The position numbers were made by a program, and so were the translations under genes. Shown here piece by piece: positions 23,331 to 34,580 of a stretch of DNA of 64,000 bases. The notes beneath the pieces were generated by a model. That model was not told the origin of the DNA, ran no database searches, and saw only the letters and a list, made by a program, of their open reading frames with translations. Every line of letters starts with the position of its first letter. Positions within the stretch are counted from its first letter, which is position 1. Source of the stretch: Hermatobates lingyangjiaoensis (taxonomy: Eukaryota; Arthropoda; Insecta; Hemiptera; Hermatobatidae); assembly GCA_026182355.1 (NCBI GenBank), contig JAPFBL010000008.1, positions 2,233,501 to 2,297,500 on the forward strand, in the 5' to 3' direction.

Positions 23331-23870
23331 AATAAAAGACTAATAATCATATCCCATTTAGATGTTTACATTATGCTTAAATGAGACGTTATATATTATA
23401 TACTCAAGAAATTTGATATTAAGTTACTTATAGTAAAGTTGAGTGTAGGCCACTCCAGATTTTTAATTTGACGTGAGAGTGTTATTTAGAAAATTGAGAA
23501 ATACTAATAAAGACGGATTATCCGAAAATTTTTCCGACATAAGAGACTAGAAAAAAGTGGAATAAATAATTACAAAAAAAATTAAGGAAATAATTTAAAA
23601 ATAAAATAAATATTAAAAAATAATAAAATTCCCTGAGGCTTTTCAACTCTGAAGTTTTAGGGTTTACACATGAACGATCATTGATCGATATTACTATGAA
23701 TAAAAGGAAGCAATCATGGAGAAATGAATTTAAAAAGAAACTATCACTGCAAAAAATAAATTATTCATCCCTTTCAACTGATTATTGAAGGATATTCACT
23801 CTTTTATTTTAAAAAAATTTTTATTCTACTATTTTTAGTAGCGGTGGTAAATTATTATACCGACTACTGG
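23331..23870. other. AT-rich noncoding
   Basis: No gene, repeat or regulatory signal recognised. Confidence 0.45.
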
Positions 23871-23879
23871 ACAAGCCAA

Positions 23880-24190
23880 CAAAGAAGTTAACAAAGGATG
23901 TACTTTCAGGATTCGCTTTTAGGGAATATGTCGTGGGTCAACATACGTTGGACTGACGAGGAAAACATGCTTATTCAGCTAAGGCAAGATAAATATCTCT
24001 TCCGAGACAGTAAGATGGTTTGTTTCAGTATAACAAGAATAAAAATTTTGCAATAAAATAGAATACTCTAAGGAACTGATTTAAACTTGAGAAGAACATA
24101 GTGGAAAGTGTCTTCATTAAAAATAATTATGAAACCCTCATCAACAGCAGCCCAGACCTCTGTATGTTAGTTTAACTTTTAACTGGGAGT
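23880..24190 (+). pseudogene. PLE GIY-YIG endonuclease, badly decayed
   Basis: Pieces in more than one frame resemble the PLE endonuclease tail: CRGSTYVGLTRKTC (about 23935-23977, a C..C...YVG.T.R pattern) and, near the end, KNIVESVFIKNNYETLINSS. Several stops and shifts separate them. It lies 0.8 kb upstream of the better fragment at 24980 in the same orientation. The call rests on short motifs only. Confidence 0.4.
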
Positions 24191-24979
24191 GTAGTTAATC
24201 AAATTGGACCTCTTGTTATTTGCAACTGATTACGAGTAATACGAACTCGTATATGAACTCTAATGGGACTGGTAATTCTTCCCCGGTAACGTACGGTTTT
24301 ATTTCTTTTGATTTGTGCTGTTAATATTTTTTGTTTCTTATGTTTTCCTTGATTTCATTAATTTTGATTGTTCATCTGAGACCTTGAATATTTTTTAATA
24401 TCTCTTTTTAACCATTCTTTAGTTCATAAATCTTATCTCATGTGTTTATATAGATAAAGACACACTATGACTATAATATACCTTATTGTAAACCAACGCA
24501 CTTTATTTCGGTGGAATAAAATATATGGATTATGAATGTGATTTTTATTCTCTCCTATTGAACCTAATATGATAATGCTAGATTTGTTAAAAGAATATCT
24601 TAAAAAATTTGGGTCCAAATTAAAATGAACAAAATTATAAATGATTTATTATTAATCATTAAAAAAAAGGGAAAGACAGTGTGTTTTAAATATTTTTAAT
24701 TCATTTCATTCACGTTTACAATTCACTTATGGAAAAGATGGAAGTCTTTCCTTTCGAGATATAAAAGTTTTACGAGGGTAAAACGGAAATATATTAACAG
24801 ACAGGTATAAAAAACCCACCAATCCTGGAAGAGTTCAAAATGACTATTCATCTTATATTGTTAATCAAATATTAAATTAGGCCCAATTTTAAATAAAAAA
24901 AGTAATTTTTCATAAAGTCCATGTTTTTTGAAGATAATAAGAAATAAGTGACTTATTCATTGAAAAAAACCTCTTTCCC

Positions 24980-25512
24980 TTGAAATTTAACAGAACGTTT
25001 TTGGAATATCGATTCAGGGAACAGACAGAGACTACAGGTGATATTAATATTAACCATGAAGCTTTGAATATAAAATATTTTAAATTTTCATTTATTAGAG
25101 ATCTTTGCAAAAATACATTTGCAAAAAGAGTTAAAAACATACCAGAGATTAATATAATATTTCATAGCAAACAAAAAGTGAAATTATTATTTTCTAATTT
25201 AAAAGATGTTATACCAAAAGATTTTCAAAGCAATATTACTTACCCTATTAAATGGAAGGACTGTGATAGAAAATATTATGGGGAGACAACTCGATTCTTC
25301 AAAGAGAGAATATATCAACACAACTATTCTATTAGAACAAGAAAGAGTAATGCCGTAACAGTGAGCCTATCATTGCAAGAAGGTCGCACATTTGATTTCG
25401 GCGGTGCAATTGTTATTGTTACGGAAAAAGATGAAATCACTTAAAATGTTTATTAAAGAAGGCAACCGCTGCATTAATTTCAGAAATAATATAAATAATT
25501 TAAATAATGTTT
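24980..25512 (+). pseudogene. PLE RT end plus GIY-YIG endonuclease fragment
   Basis: A 154-codon frame (24980-25444). The first ~80 residues fit the thumb and linker after the reverse transcriptase. Residues 86-114 carry the GIY-YIG core: YPI, then KDCDRKYYGET (93-103) and RFFKERIYQH with Arg110 and His114. Shortly after comes FDFGGAIVIV. The expected tail continues in another frame (KSLKMFIKEGNRCINFRNNI, about 25434-25494), so a frameshift lies near 25430-25444. In PLEs this nuclease nicks the target for primed reverse transcription. No RT palm motifs are found upstream, so the copy is 5'-truncated and inactive. Confidence 0.7.
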
Positions 25513-27045
25513 AGTCAGGTGAACCGAGTGCCTGAGGTTGTTTACTGTATTTTAGTGAAAATTATTCCACAGTTCACCCAGTATATTAACAAGAAATGTT
25601 TGTTTTTAATAGTATATCCATTTCAATGTACTTTAACATTGAATTTATTTCAGTTATTATTTCAGTTAAGTTTTTCGATTTCATAAATTTCTACTTTGTA
25701 AGTTGTGTTTGTTTTTTTTCTAAAAATTGGTATAATTTTAAATTTATGTTTTAAAAAACAGCATTACACATTAACAATACAAAATTAAACACGATGTACT
25801 CCTTTTGATTTAGTTTTTATGTTTATTCTATGTATGGTAATGTCCTTTCTTTTCTATCTTTTGACAGGAAAGAGACCGGCAGTCTCTCATTTTTGGTTTG
25901 ACCATCACAGTAGAGAAAAGATAGAGACACCATGCGCACTTGGGAAGCAACAGTTCAAGAATGGAAGGGAAAATATACTAAGAATAAGTGAAGAATAATT
26001 AAAAAACTGAGAAAATATAAATATCATTATCATTATGATGCCTTTATTATATATTTTAATTGATTATAAATACTAAAGGAAAAGAGAAAGGAAAATTTAA
26101 ATATTAACAGATACTATGAAGGCTATTAAAATAAATTATATAATTAGATTGATAAAACATTAAGCTAAATTATAAATTAAAAAAATGAATAAGGACACTG
26201 GCAGTATTCTCACAGAATATTCAGTCACGGGTAACAAATATTAGACTGTTTATTTATACACATATTCTCTTTCAATATATGTTTGAAATATCAGCACCTG
26301 TATTTATAATTACATTGTTTTCATTTTTGCAATTCATATAAAATGCAATGGTACATAAAGTAACATAAACTGATGACTTTTTGAGAATAATATGTACAGC
26401 TTTGAAAACAAATATAAGCCAATTCCATATAACTTATGATTTTTCAACTTTTATCTGATGTTTAATTATAAACACATCAAGTATTGCCGAAAATTACCTA
26501 CCGATAAAAACTTTAATCTTGACAGGAAAGTCTGTGTTGTTCCAATATATAAGGGTTGACCTTTCTGTCAGATTTGAAATTGGTGCCACATCATCAAGTA
26601 ATCACAAACTCTGACGTCTCTACCGCCCACGTCTGCAGGCTATCACCTTCAAAAGTTCCCTCAAAAGACGTATACTGCCGCCCATTTTGATTTATTGATT
26701 TTTTTTCATGTAATTTATGCACCGTTTTAGTCTAGGGAAAGTAATATTTCGCATATAATGCCAAACTGACTTACCTTTTGGTTTCACTATGCTCATATAA
26801 AATAAATTTCCTGTTCCACAAAATAATAATAATAAAATAATAATAATAATGTAACAAAAACGAATACTCAACATAACGCAGTCGATTTAAATAGTTTGAA
26901 TGACTAATTGATAATTGGAAAACTAAAGCAGGAGTCTCTACAGAAAAGAGCTTTTATGATAATTATATAAACAGTTGTTATTATGTAAACTGCATATAAA
27001 TAATTCGCGTTCAACGTAATTTTTTGCAAAAACTCTGTTTTTTAG
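25513..27045. other. AT-rich noncoding
   Basis: Possible PLE 3' sequence just after 25512, but no hammerhead motif was found. A short (AAT)n run lies at 26822-26852 and a GC-richer unassigned patch at 26580-26690. No gene supported. Confidence 0.4.
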
Positions 27046-27100
27046 GGGAATAGTATTTCACTTTCCATTTTCAGGGAATAGTATTTCATTTTCCATTAGG
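27046..27100. repeat. Tandem duplication, ~28-bp unit
   Basis: Two adjacent copies of GGGAATAGTATTTCA.TTTCC with one or two differences. Confidence 0.85.
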
Positions 27101-27117
27101 ACTAAGCATCACAAACT

Positions 27118-27215
27118 ACTACAACCACAGTAGGAGTCGTTATAGTTGTAGTGCAACTATAGTAGCAGTAGTTTCAGTTGTAGTAGTAGCAGTTGTAGTA
27201 GTAGTAGTTGTTGTA
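27118..27215. repeat. Imperfect GTA/GTT trinucleotide repeat
   Basis: A run of GTAGTAGTAGCAGTTGTAGT-type units, decayed at the left side (CTACTACAACCACAG). Confidence 0.8.
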
Positions 27216-27659
27216 ATATGGTACAGTAATATTTGTACAACTATACACCAATGAACTGATAAATTCATTAAAAAAGTAATATATATGCAAACTTACTTAA
27301 CACACTTGTAAAAATAGAAAAAAATATACAAATTACTTGATTATTTTGTGCATACTTAATATATCAATAAAGGGAAAATTAAACAGAAAAAAAAGTGAGA
27401 TCCACCTGAGTATGTTGACTTTCACCTTTATTAGGAGGAGATATTTAGGACTTAAATGTCAAACCGAGATTGTAAACTGCATTACGAAAGCTAAGCGATA
27501 CTATAGCTATTTCAAATATGAAGAACTACCAAAAGTAAATAAAGGAATTAAATAATAAATAACAAAATAAGGAAAAATTAACAACCAAAATAAATAAACT
27601 GCAGTCCACAACGAAGAGAATTGCAAATAATATAAAAAAAGACAAAAGTAAAATTGTTA

Positions 27660-27786
27660 ATATATATATATATATTTCAGTTAGCTTCAGCTACTCAAAG
27701 GGACTACTTCTCCCCGATGACGACGAATGTCGAAATATCGTTGTAAGTGTGTGTCTTTGTCTGTTTTTCTCTTTCTTTTGTGACCT
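27660..27786 (+). mobile_element. PLE terminal module between two TA tracts
   Basis: (TA)n at 27660-27674, then TTAGCTTCAGCTACTCAAAG, GGACTACTTCT, a hammerhead motif and TGTGTGTCTTTGTCTG, ending at TATATATAT (27786). The CTACTCAAAGGGACTACTTC block is shared with the inverse module at 36165-36275, another copy of the same subfamily. Confidence 0.65.
27708..27746 (+). ncRNA. Hammerhead motif, ATAT group, altered core
   Basis: CCGATGA (27714-27720) replaces CTGATGA (U4 to C). Helix II GAC-GAAT-GTC and GAAATATC (27732-27739) are intact. Helix I is poor. The same U4 change is found at 36068, 46177 and 46310, so it is subfamily-specific rather than random decay. Confidence 0.5.
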
Positions 27787-27789
27787 ATA

Positions 27790-27900
27790 TATATATCAAT
27801 GATCAAACCACAGTAAGAAATGGGAAAACAAGACTAAGATCTTTCAACCGTAACAAGCGGTCTTCGTCAGAGTCAAAAACCCAACTGAGTTGTTGAAAAC
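27790..27900 (-). mobile_element. PLE terminal module, AGATCT group
   Basis: GATCAAACCACAGTAAGAAA then AAGACTAAGATCTTTC and CTTCGTCAGAGTC. The same order is seen at 33720-33800 and, more diverged, at 51000-51085 and 54380-54470. It begins just after a TA tract. Confidence 0.6.
27832..27874 (-). ncRNA. Hammerhead ribozyme motif, AGATCT group
   Basis: Minus strand: GACT, CTGACGA (27864-27870), A, GACCG-loop-CGGTT, GAAA (27842-27845), GATCTT, AGTC. The core is intact with N7 = C. Helix I is a perfect 4 bp (GACT/AGTC), helix II 5 bp with one wobble, and helix III the self-complementary AGATCT with U at the cleavage position. This is one of the best-formed motifs in the window. Confidence 0.7.
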
Positions 27901-28079
27901 CCAACTTCAAAGCAGTTGTTGTTTCAAATACCATGGATCAGCGTCGCAAAGGCGATGAATTCGTTAGTGTTGAAGAAATCAGTCAATGTAACATTTTTTA
28001 CGAACTTCTTTGTGCAAATATTTATGATCAATATATTTATAATATCTAATTATACTACTCTTTGATTTTTCCCTGAATA

Positions 28080-29080
28080 AAAATGTAATTAACTTTCCTC
28101 TTTTTTGATGAACTGCACACTGCAAAAGGTTTTTGTCAAAACTCGCAGTATTTCAGAACTTGTGTTCAGTGATGTTTATCTCAAGCACCGTCCCAACAGC
28201 AGCTTTGAAAATTCACCCCTTCAGGTAATTCGAAAAATTGAAAAACAAAATTTTTTAGCCTGAAGAGATTTAATTAAATAGCGTTAGAGGTTGGGGATAC
28301 CAGCAACAAGAGGAAATCCAATTAAACCGGATTGTACCGTGGGTCGAGTGGGAAACAGAGTTATGAGGTATCTTTCTGTCAGTGACACCGGAGCTTTTTC
28401 AGACAGGCAAGCTGATCAATTCGTTTGATCTTCACTCAAGGGCTCTCGCTGTCCAAACTTGATTTCTATGGGTTAAAATTGCCCACATATTGCTTTATAA
28501 AAACAAAACATTATTAATCATTTAACACTGGCCATTGTCAGACTGAAATAAATACTCTTTGTGCTAGTAGATTATCAGTTCAAAGGGTTTCAGGTTGTTC
28601 AGAAGAAAGCTCTGTCATATATGCTATCAATATTGACATTACTTTTTTAATGTATTTAAATCAAGATGGTAATTTATACTGAATACGACATTTATAAATA
28701 TGTGCTTGTTCAAAGGTAACATTCTATAAGTCAAGACTAACTTCCAAATGATGGACATTTCGACCTCAGGTTTCCACCTTCAATATTCTATCTCAGATCT
28801 ACGGTCAGCAGTACCACCGATATTATATTTCCATATCTAAAGAGGTAAATTGAAGCTAAAATAATACAATATTTAAAAGTATTAGAAAGTGTATAGCGGA
28901 AAGTTTTTTTTTCTTCACGTTTTGGCTTCAGTTATCCTCTTCAGTTTCAAAGCCAAAGGCCAAAACAGAAATGAAGGTTAGGAAATTTTCAGCATTTCTT
29001 GAATATAAATCTCACAAAGACCACTCGTCATAACCTGACACCTAGGTATATAAAGATTGATTGTCATGAAACTTACTAAG
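28080..29080. other. Noncoding with GC-richer single-copy patch
   Basis: The stretch 28180-28450 has balanced composition and no repeat signature, a candidate conserved element or exon remnant. At 28745-28785 a CTGAGGTCGAAATG-like string (minus strand) and at 28915-28975 a CTGAAGA...GCCAAAACG string (minus strand) look like heavily decayed hammerhead motifs. Confidence 0.35.
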
Positions 29081-29084
29081 AGAG

Positions 29085-29400
29085 ATTTTCCTAGACACTA
29101 CAACCAACTTTGGTTCATCCCTCGGAAAGGATGTTAGGTCGTCCGTATCATACTTGTTTTGATTCATACCCTGCACTCCACCCAGGTTTTCCGACTACCT
29201 CATGAAATAAAGAATATCAAACGGATGGGTATTTATGTGAGGCCTAACGCAATGGCCCAAGGTTGACCTTGCTGAGGCAGACAAATCTGAGCGATATCTG
29301 GTAGTCGTTAAAACTCTCTACCCTAAACACTTGAGCTACGGAAACTTTAGAACCCCCAAGGTAGAACCAACTCTTCTGACATTTACATTCCTAAAATGTG
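29085..29400 (+). mobile_element. SINE-related body
   Basis: TTCATCCCTCGGAAAGGATG and CTAAACACTTGAGCTACG resemble the CTCGAAAAGGACATTAAGCC and ACACTTGAGTTGTCAAAATT parts of the SINE at 37770-38095. The tRNA head is not evident. Diverged. Confidence 0.4.
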
Positions 29401-29540
29401 TGCCATATAATAAATGGGCGACACTTTCTGCCACTAGAACAGCACTAAAGGTGAAACCATATAACTGTGGACATTAAAAAACAAACAAAGAAACAAAATT
29501 TGGGGTCACTAAAACATAAAATTGTTATAAGTTTTTTTTT

Positions 29541-29710
29541 TGTGATGTAGGGTCGTGGAAGCTCGCCTCCACGTGGTCCACCTCAGGCGTATCTCGGAGG
29601 TTTTGTTTGGCTCTATGCATCATTGTCTGAAAAAGGCATCAGTCTGTTTTGTTGTTGTTTTCAGCGATATGGCTGAAAAAGCTGGGAGCGCTAAATAATA
29701 CCAAAACAGG
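29541..29710 (+). mobile_element. R1-like LINE 3' end, truncated copy
   Basis: Shares GTGATGTAGGGTCGTGGAAG, CTCGCCTCCACGTGGTCCAC, GGCGTATCTCGGAGG, AAAAAGGCATCAGTCTG and ACCAAAACAGGT with the 3' region at 14279-14488. It lacks about 60 bp in the middle. It is preceded by a run of T and contains no coding sequence. Confidence 0.75.
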
Positions 29711-30119
29711 TGACTAAAGCATAACCAATTGATTTCAAATAGAAACTTGAGATTCATTAATGTACATGTAACGTCAATATAATCTTTAGAGAACAAGCTG
29801 TTTTGTTAAAAACATAAGGGTATTCATGAGAATCAGTTACGTTTAATGGTTTAATTTAGTAATTTTGATTTAGTGATTTTACATTAAAAGAAGGCACAGA
29901 AAGTTTTTGAAATTAAAAGATGAAAGTAAAATTTGGTTTCCATTACACACTGAAGTATTATAGTAAAACCACATGTAACAGTAATCAGTACTAAAACTGG
30001 AAAAGTGTGGTATGAGAAGTACAGGGACGCATAAGGTAGGTTAGATTAGTTTGCAGTGGAAGTCACACGAGAAGAGCCATGATTTCGCACACAATACAGT
30101 GAACATATTGGTAGTGATA

Positions 30120-30300
30120 AATTTAGCTTAGCTAAAGTGTCCAGTTTGGTACAGGTTCGGGTCCTACAGGTAAACGTCCTCTCTGAGGAACAACATGCTA
30201 AGATATTTTCTTCTCATTCGTCAATTAATCGCGGGCTGGAGTCAGCATCCGAGCCTGGATCACCTAGTCTAGATGCCAGCACGTAACCACTACCGCTGTA
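30120..30300 (-). mobile_element. tRNA-derived SINE, diverged
   Basis: The minus strand begins near 30300 with GCGGTAGTGGTTACG (A-box-like, 30282-30296), a B-box-like GGCTCGGATGC (30247-30257), and later CCTCAGAGAGGACGTTTACC. The last part resembles the CTCGGAGAGGAGGTTAAGCC segment of the SINE at 13225. Confidence 0.5.
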
Positions 30301-32646
30301 ACTGTGGCGTCTATTACTGCATGCAATAGTAATCAATACTAAAAGAGAAAAGAGTGGCAAGAGAAGAATAGGGACGTTTAAGGATGCCAGCATGTGTGGA
30401 GTAATAGTTTTCTTAAGAATATAGAAGTGTAATCAGTTCGTATAGAGAGCTGTTAGGCACTAAAAGAAAACCACGACTTATCCGTGACTTACTTTGATAG
30501 TAAACAAGTGCACCAATTTAATTTTTAATAACTTTACAAAGAGACAGAAATATTTGGGTCGCAAAACGTTACATTTTCCTTAAGCTGGGTAACATTTTAT
30601 AAATAAAATATATCTTTTGTACTTAAGCAAGATAAATGCGTAATAATTTTTATTATGCGTAGTATTTTTTTAATACTAAGTCGGTAAATTTAAAGTCACT
30701 ATGCCTACAATCATATAAAAGCCTAAGGGCAGCTACTTCTTCGTGGTATTCATTTCCTTAAATAACTGTATATTTGTAGAAATATTGACAGCTGGTCAAA
30801 TGCTGTTTTAGGTGGTGAAAAGGAATTAGGTTTTGGTGAAATAAAAAGCAGACGTGTGTTGGAAGGCCGGCGCATCGACTGAGACCTTGGGCAAGCAGAT
30901 TAGGAGGGTAGGCTTTGCTTTATTGGCTGTATCCATTCATCTAGTGATCAATACTGCTCCACATTCACCTATAAGATGTATAAAAGTGTGCTGCAACGGT
31001 CGCACTTGCTTTCAACGATTATAATCCATTTGTTCATGGGTATCCAAAGTGAGCAGCACAGATAATAGTTGAGCAAATTACCAGCTTCTAAGTTAAGCTT
31101 ATTATATAGCTTAAAAAAAGAGCTAAATAAATATAAGTAAGTCAGGAAACAATTTAAGACTTTGAAATGCATATCTACAGGAGTACTACTGCCAGTATTC
31201 ACATATTAATATATATCTTGATTTTTCCAGTTTTCATAATTCTTTCAATTTCTATTACATTAAATCCGATTTAGATCAAACTTTATAAATGCAAATCATT
31301 TGCTATACATATAAAGGATTTCCAGTGACATGACTTTATCTTTTAATTGGATTTAAAGTCAACGATCATTTAATTGTGGGAAATATCTGTCACAGCATCC
31401 CAGAATTCTCACAGGAGAGAGGATTTGGGGAATAAATTGATCTGAATATATTATTATATTTATAATCGGTTTGTTTGCATGTTCAGAATATTACATTGTT
31501 TCAAATTAAAAACCAGATTTATCGCTCCCTTCTGTATCAGCCAAAACATGATATATTAAATAGAATTTTTAATGTAATTTTTATAAAATGGTACTTTTAC
31601 AAATAAAATAAAAAAAAATTTTTATCTATAGACATATGATTCTATTGGCTTTTAATCTTTACCTCATGTCATTCGTAAATGCAATCAAGTCACGAACTTA
31701 CTGGTTAGACCAGACCTGAAATCCGGAGTTAAGGGATTTGAGATACTTAAAGTGGCTAGGGTGTCAACACTGAAAAGTTGTCTTAGAAAATTACCTTATC
31801 ATTATTTATTATGTGAAAGAGAAGATTTATTTAAATTCGTGCTAATCAAGATTATATTACACTTAAAAATTAATTTAATTTAAATTAAAATATAATTTGT
31901 TTTGAAAAGTTTCAATTTACCCGGAGTCGAGAGTGGTTATATTCTTCCATAATTGCAATGGTTTTCAAAATATTTATTAAGACATACATGATTCGTAGGT
32001 GAAAACACGATCGTGTATGTGTATGTTCATTAATGAGATATTTAATACTTCATATCTACGTTTCTATTAACCCACATTTTAGTTGTATAACATCAGAAAA
32101 TTGAGTCTCCACAGAAGAACTTTTTCCTTTTTTGTATCGAGACTTAACTTCCCCATGATACTATACACGAAATAAATGATTGTACTAGTCTTGGGTATAG
32201 TTATAGTGTATACTTGCTACTTGAAGCCAACTGTTGTAGGATGGGGTGTCGATATTAGGAGATACTTTGTAAGGAGTTAGAATACTTTGACAAAGTTCAT
32301 TAAAAGCCAGGGTAACATTTGAATGAGCTGGTAAGTTTATGTTTTCATTCCTTGTAAACCGAGTGATTAGTGTATGATGCATGATCCATTTAATATCTTG
32401 TTCAATATCCGCATTTTTGACGTATAATAATTATAGCCTAAGCTATAAAACATGTGATACATGACCTGTTTAAATACGGAGCTGTGAACCAGCTCGATTA
32501 TGCATAGATCATAGGTCATAAATATGCAAACGAATTGAAGTACAAAAAATAATTCACTTCATGTGTTATTATCCATTAACTTATGAAAAAGTATTTTATG
32601 ACTGACTCTACAGTTATGAATTCACCATTTCTCCAATAGGAGCCAG
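30301..32646. other. AT-rich noncoding
   Basis: No gene recognised. The segment 31330-31440 has balanced composition and may be conserved sequence. Minus-strand frames at 30969-31202 and 32185-32382 show no recognisable family. Confidence 0.4.
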
Positions 32647-32918
32647 TCATTGGCTACACAATGGCTCTCCTACAGCTTCTTTTAGACATGCCTGTATGAC
32701 GTCACGAGTCCGCCTCTCACAAATGACTTTCACATAACGATTCTTGATCATCAAAATTGCATTCTCAAAATCCGGTCCATTAGTGTAGCATAGCAGAGCA
32801 TTAAGCATCATCATAACGCTGTCATATTCCATTACAAGCGAAAGATCTTCAACCTTTCCAGATGACAAATGAACCGAGCCAATGATGTAATACAATCTTT
32901 TGACTGTAGACCCTTTTC
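32647..32918 (-). CDS. Possible terminal coding exon, unrecognised protein
   Basis: Minus-strand open frame reading RLYYIIGSVHLSSGKVEDLS, then LVMEYDSVMMMLNALLCYTN, GPDFENAILMIKNRYVKVIC and ERRTRDVIQACLKEAVGEPL, ending CSQ and a TGA at about 32659-32661. Amino-acid mix, absence of low complexity and balanced codons are more gene-like than anything else nearby. Upstream on the minus strand, TCTACAG at about 32908-32914 could serve as a splice acceptor, and an ATG lies at 32893-32895. I do not recognise the family. It could be the last exon of a host gene on the minus strand, a processed pseudogene, or chance. Confidence 0.4.
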
Positions 32919-33005
32919 CAACTTGACATTAATTAACTTTTTGATCAAGAAAAATATTACACAACTATGTAAACTAGAGAACACAAAAAATTACTGGTGA
33001 AACGT

Positions 33006-33041
33006 ACCTCAATATTTCGGGAATCATCATTCTCAGGAGAA
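33006..33041 (-). ncRNA. Decayed hammerhead-like motif, ATAT group
   Basis: Minus strand: TTCTC, CTGAGAA, TGATGATTCCC, GAAATATT, GAGG. Core position 8 is A instead of G. Helix I pairs GAG/CTC. Probably an inactive relative of the ATAT set. Confidence 0.4.
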
Positions 33042-33474
33042 AAAGTGCTTTTTTTTTGAGAAGTACATGGTTACTCATAAGTAGGTTATGGGCAATCATC
33101 ACTTGAGAATTACAAATGCTGAAATATCATAGTACTACATTATGGTGGTGGGGAGTTGGTTTGTTTTAGTGCAGACTGCAGGTATTAATTTTTCATTTCT
33201 TGATGTTCCAATTAGTCTTCGAGTAAAAAGAGCCTTTCTTGGCATTTCAATCGTAACTAAGGTTGCAGAGTCCCTTTTGAGAAAAGTTTATTGACACTAG
33301 ACCCCAACTCCTTTAGATAGAGGCCTCTTCGAATGAATAGCTTTGTTGAACTTGAAGTTAAACTAGTTTTTGCGTTGTGGAAGATTGCATATATATATAT
33401 TTCGAAACATCATACAGCCCATTAGAGCAACATATCAAATAATTGCAATAAAAGAACACGTAGAAAAAACACAC

Positions 33475-33625
33475 AACTCACATGAATATTTGGATCTCGT
33501 AGTCCTTTGCAGAAGGTGAAGAAGAAAGTGATGAGTTCTGCTCAATACAAGTTGCTGTTTGCCTCCCGAGCAGAACTCATTTCTTCCTTCTTCTTCTCAT
33601 TCACCGAATGAAAAACAGGTCAAAA
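33475..33625 (-). mobile_element. PLE terminal module, decayed, with short inverted repeat
   Basis: AACTCACATGAATATTTGGATC corresponds to the GATCnAAATATnnATGTGAG end of the ATAT group on the minus strand. The inverted blocks CAGAAGGTGAAGAAGAAAG (33510) and CTTCTTCTCATTCACC (33590) flank a loop that also holds GAGCAGAACTCAT inverted repeats. The core is lost. Confidence 0.4.
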
Positions 33626-33671
33626 TATTTAAATAACTTGTGTATTGTTTCTAAGTTTCTTTTCTTGTAAT

Positions 33672-33860
33672 AGTTTGACGATCAAGTTTGACGATCAAGT
33701 TTGGATCGAAATATATATTTACGATCAAGCCACAATATGAAAAGGCAAATAAAACTAAGATCTTTCAACCATAACAAGCTGTCTTCGTCAGAGTCAAAAA
33801 ACCCTTTGATTAAAATATCTTAGTCTTATTTCTCTTTTCATATTGTAGTTTGATCACTGA
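33672..33860. mobile_element. PLE module, AGATCT group, with inverted arms
   Basis: A short tandem GTTTGACGATCAA repeat (33672-33706) and a TA tract precede arms of about 39 bp: GATCAAGCCACAATATGAAA (33723) and its inverse near 33855. Between them lies the minus-strand hammerhead motif 33753-33795. Confidence 0.6.
33753..33795 (-). ncRNA. Hammerhead motif, AGATCT group
   Basis: Minus strand: GACT, CTGACGA (33785-33791), helix II weakened by a mismatch, GAAA, GATCTT, AGTT. The core and helix III are intact and helix I has 4 pairs with one wobble. It closely matches 27832-27874. Confidence 0.6.
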
Positions 33861-33906
33861 TTGTTATTTCATGTATTCAAGTGAAATCTTGTTATATATA
33901 TATATG

Positions 33907-34130
33907 CAGCAGCTTCTGCATTTACGACTTTTTTACTGACTGTCTTTAATTTTCTGATTATTTTTCTTTCATTTTGGAGTAAATCCCAAATTAATTTTGC
34001 CAGAGACCAAACTTTACCAGTTTTGTTAACATATCATGACAGGTTAAACGAATTAGTAACCAATATATATTTCCTTACACAAGCTTTCGACTGTACAGTA
34101 GCCATCCTTAGGTGTAATTTTGGTCAACAT
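33907..34130 (-). pseudogene. PLE 5' region and N-terminal fragment, left arm
   Basis: Inverted copy of 34268-34492. The minus strand runs from the hammerhead (34075-34117) into the ORF start region (around 34014, the ATG replaced by TGG) and the KxVNAEAA-type coding block, ending at a TA tract (33893-33905). Arms are about 225 bp with clear divergence, and the spacer is about 135 bp. Confidence 0.65.
34075..34117 (-). ncRNA. Hammerhead motif, AGCT group, altered core
   Basis: Minus strand: TTACAC, CTAAGGA (G5 to A), T, GGCT-loop-AGTC, GAAAGCTT, GTGTAA. Helix I is a perfect 6 bp and helix III the self-complementary AGCT. The G5 change should abolish cleavage. Confidence 0.55.
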
Positions 34131-34267
34131 TTTAAAGAAACAAATTTAAATTTATATAAGGAATTGTTGAAACAATTTTGAAACAAATTTTAGTTAAACC
34201 AATGATTAAAAATAAATGGCTGCAGGTTTGGTAAGTTAGCAAACAAGGTTTGTCAACTTAGCGAAAT

Positions 34268-34539
34268 TTTGACCAAAATTACACTTGAGGATGACTACTA
34301 TACAGTCGAAAGCTTGTGTAAGTAAATATATATTGGTTACTAATTCGTTTAACTTGGTCATGATATGTTAACCAAACTGGTAAAGTTGAAATGACTCTGG
34401 CAAAATTAATTAGGGATTTACCCCAAAGAAAAGAAAAATAATCAGAAAATTAGAGACAGTCAGTAAAAAAGTCGAAAATGCGGAGGCTCCTACATATTTC
34501 AATTCAACTTTCTTAAAAGAAGATTTGCTGCCTACCTAT

Positions 34540-34546
<7 letters not shown>
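34268..34546 (+). pseudogene. PLE 5' region and N-terminal fragment, right arm
   Basis: Hammerhead motif at 34279-34321, then about 70 bp of leader, then ATG at 34391 (MTLAKLIRDLPQ), a frame change, and RKLETVSKKVENAEAP, FNSTFLKEDLLPTYTN. The coding match ends where (TA)n starts at 34544. Same 5' organisation as 45841-46055. Only the region before the RT is present. Confidence 0.65.
34279..34321 (+). ncRNA. Hammerhead motif, AGCT group
   Basis: TTACAC (34279-34284), TTGAGGA (C3 to T), T, GACT-loop-AGTC, GAAA (34308-34311), GCTT, GTGTAA. Helix I is 6 bp and helix II 4 bp, both perfect. Its helix II differs from that of the partner at 34075 (GGCT/AGTC with a wobble). The C3 change probably inactivates it. 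Confidence 0.6.

Positions 34547-34575
<29 letters not shown>
34544..34575. repeat. (TA)n microsatellite
   Basis: Pure TA run that begins within the last codons of the PLE fragment match. Confidence 0.95.

Positions 34576-34579
<4 letters not shown>

Positions 34580-34580
<1 letters not shown>

Noticed and set aside
23880..25512. One continuous PLE from 23880 to 25512
   Set aside because: Both ends carry endonuclease-like motifs in the same orientation, so these are two separate 3' fragments and not a single element with RT between them.
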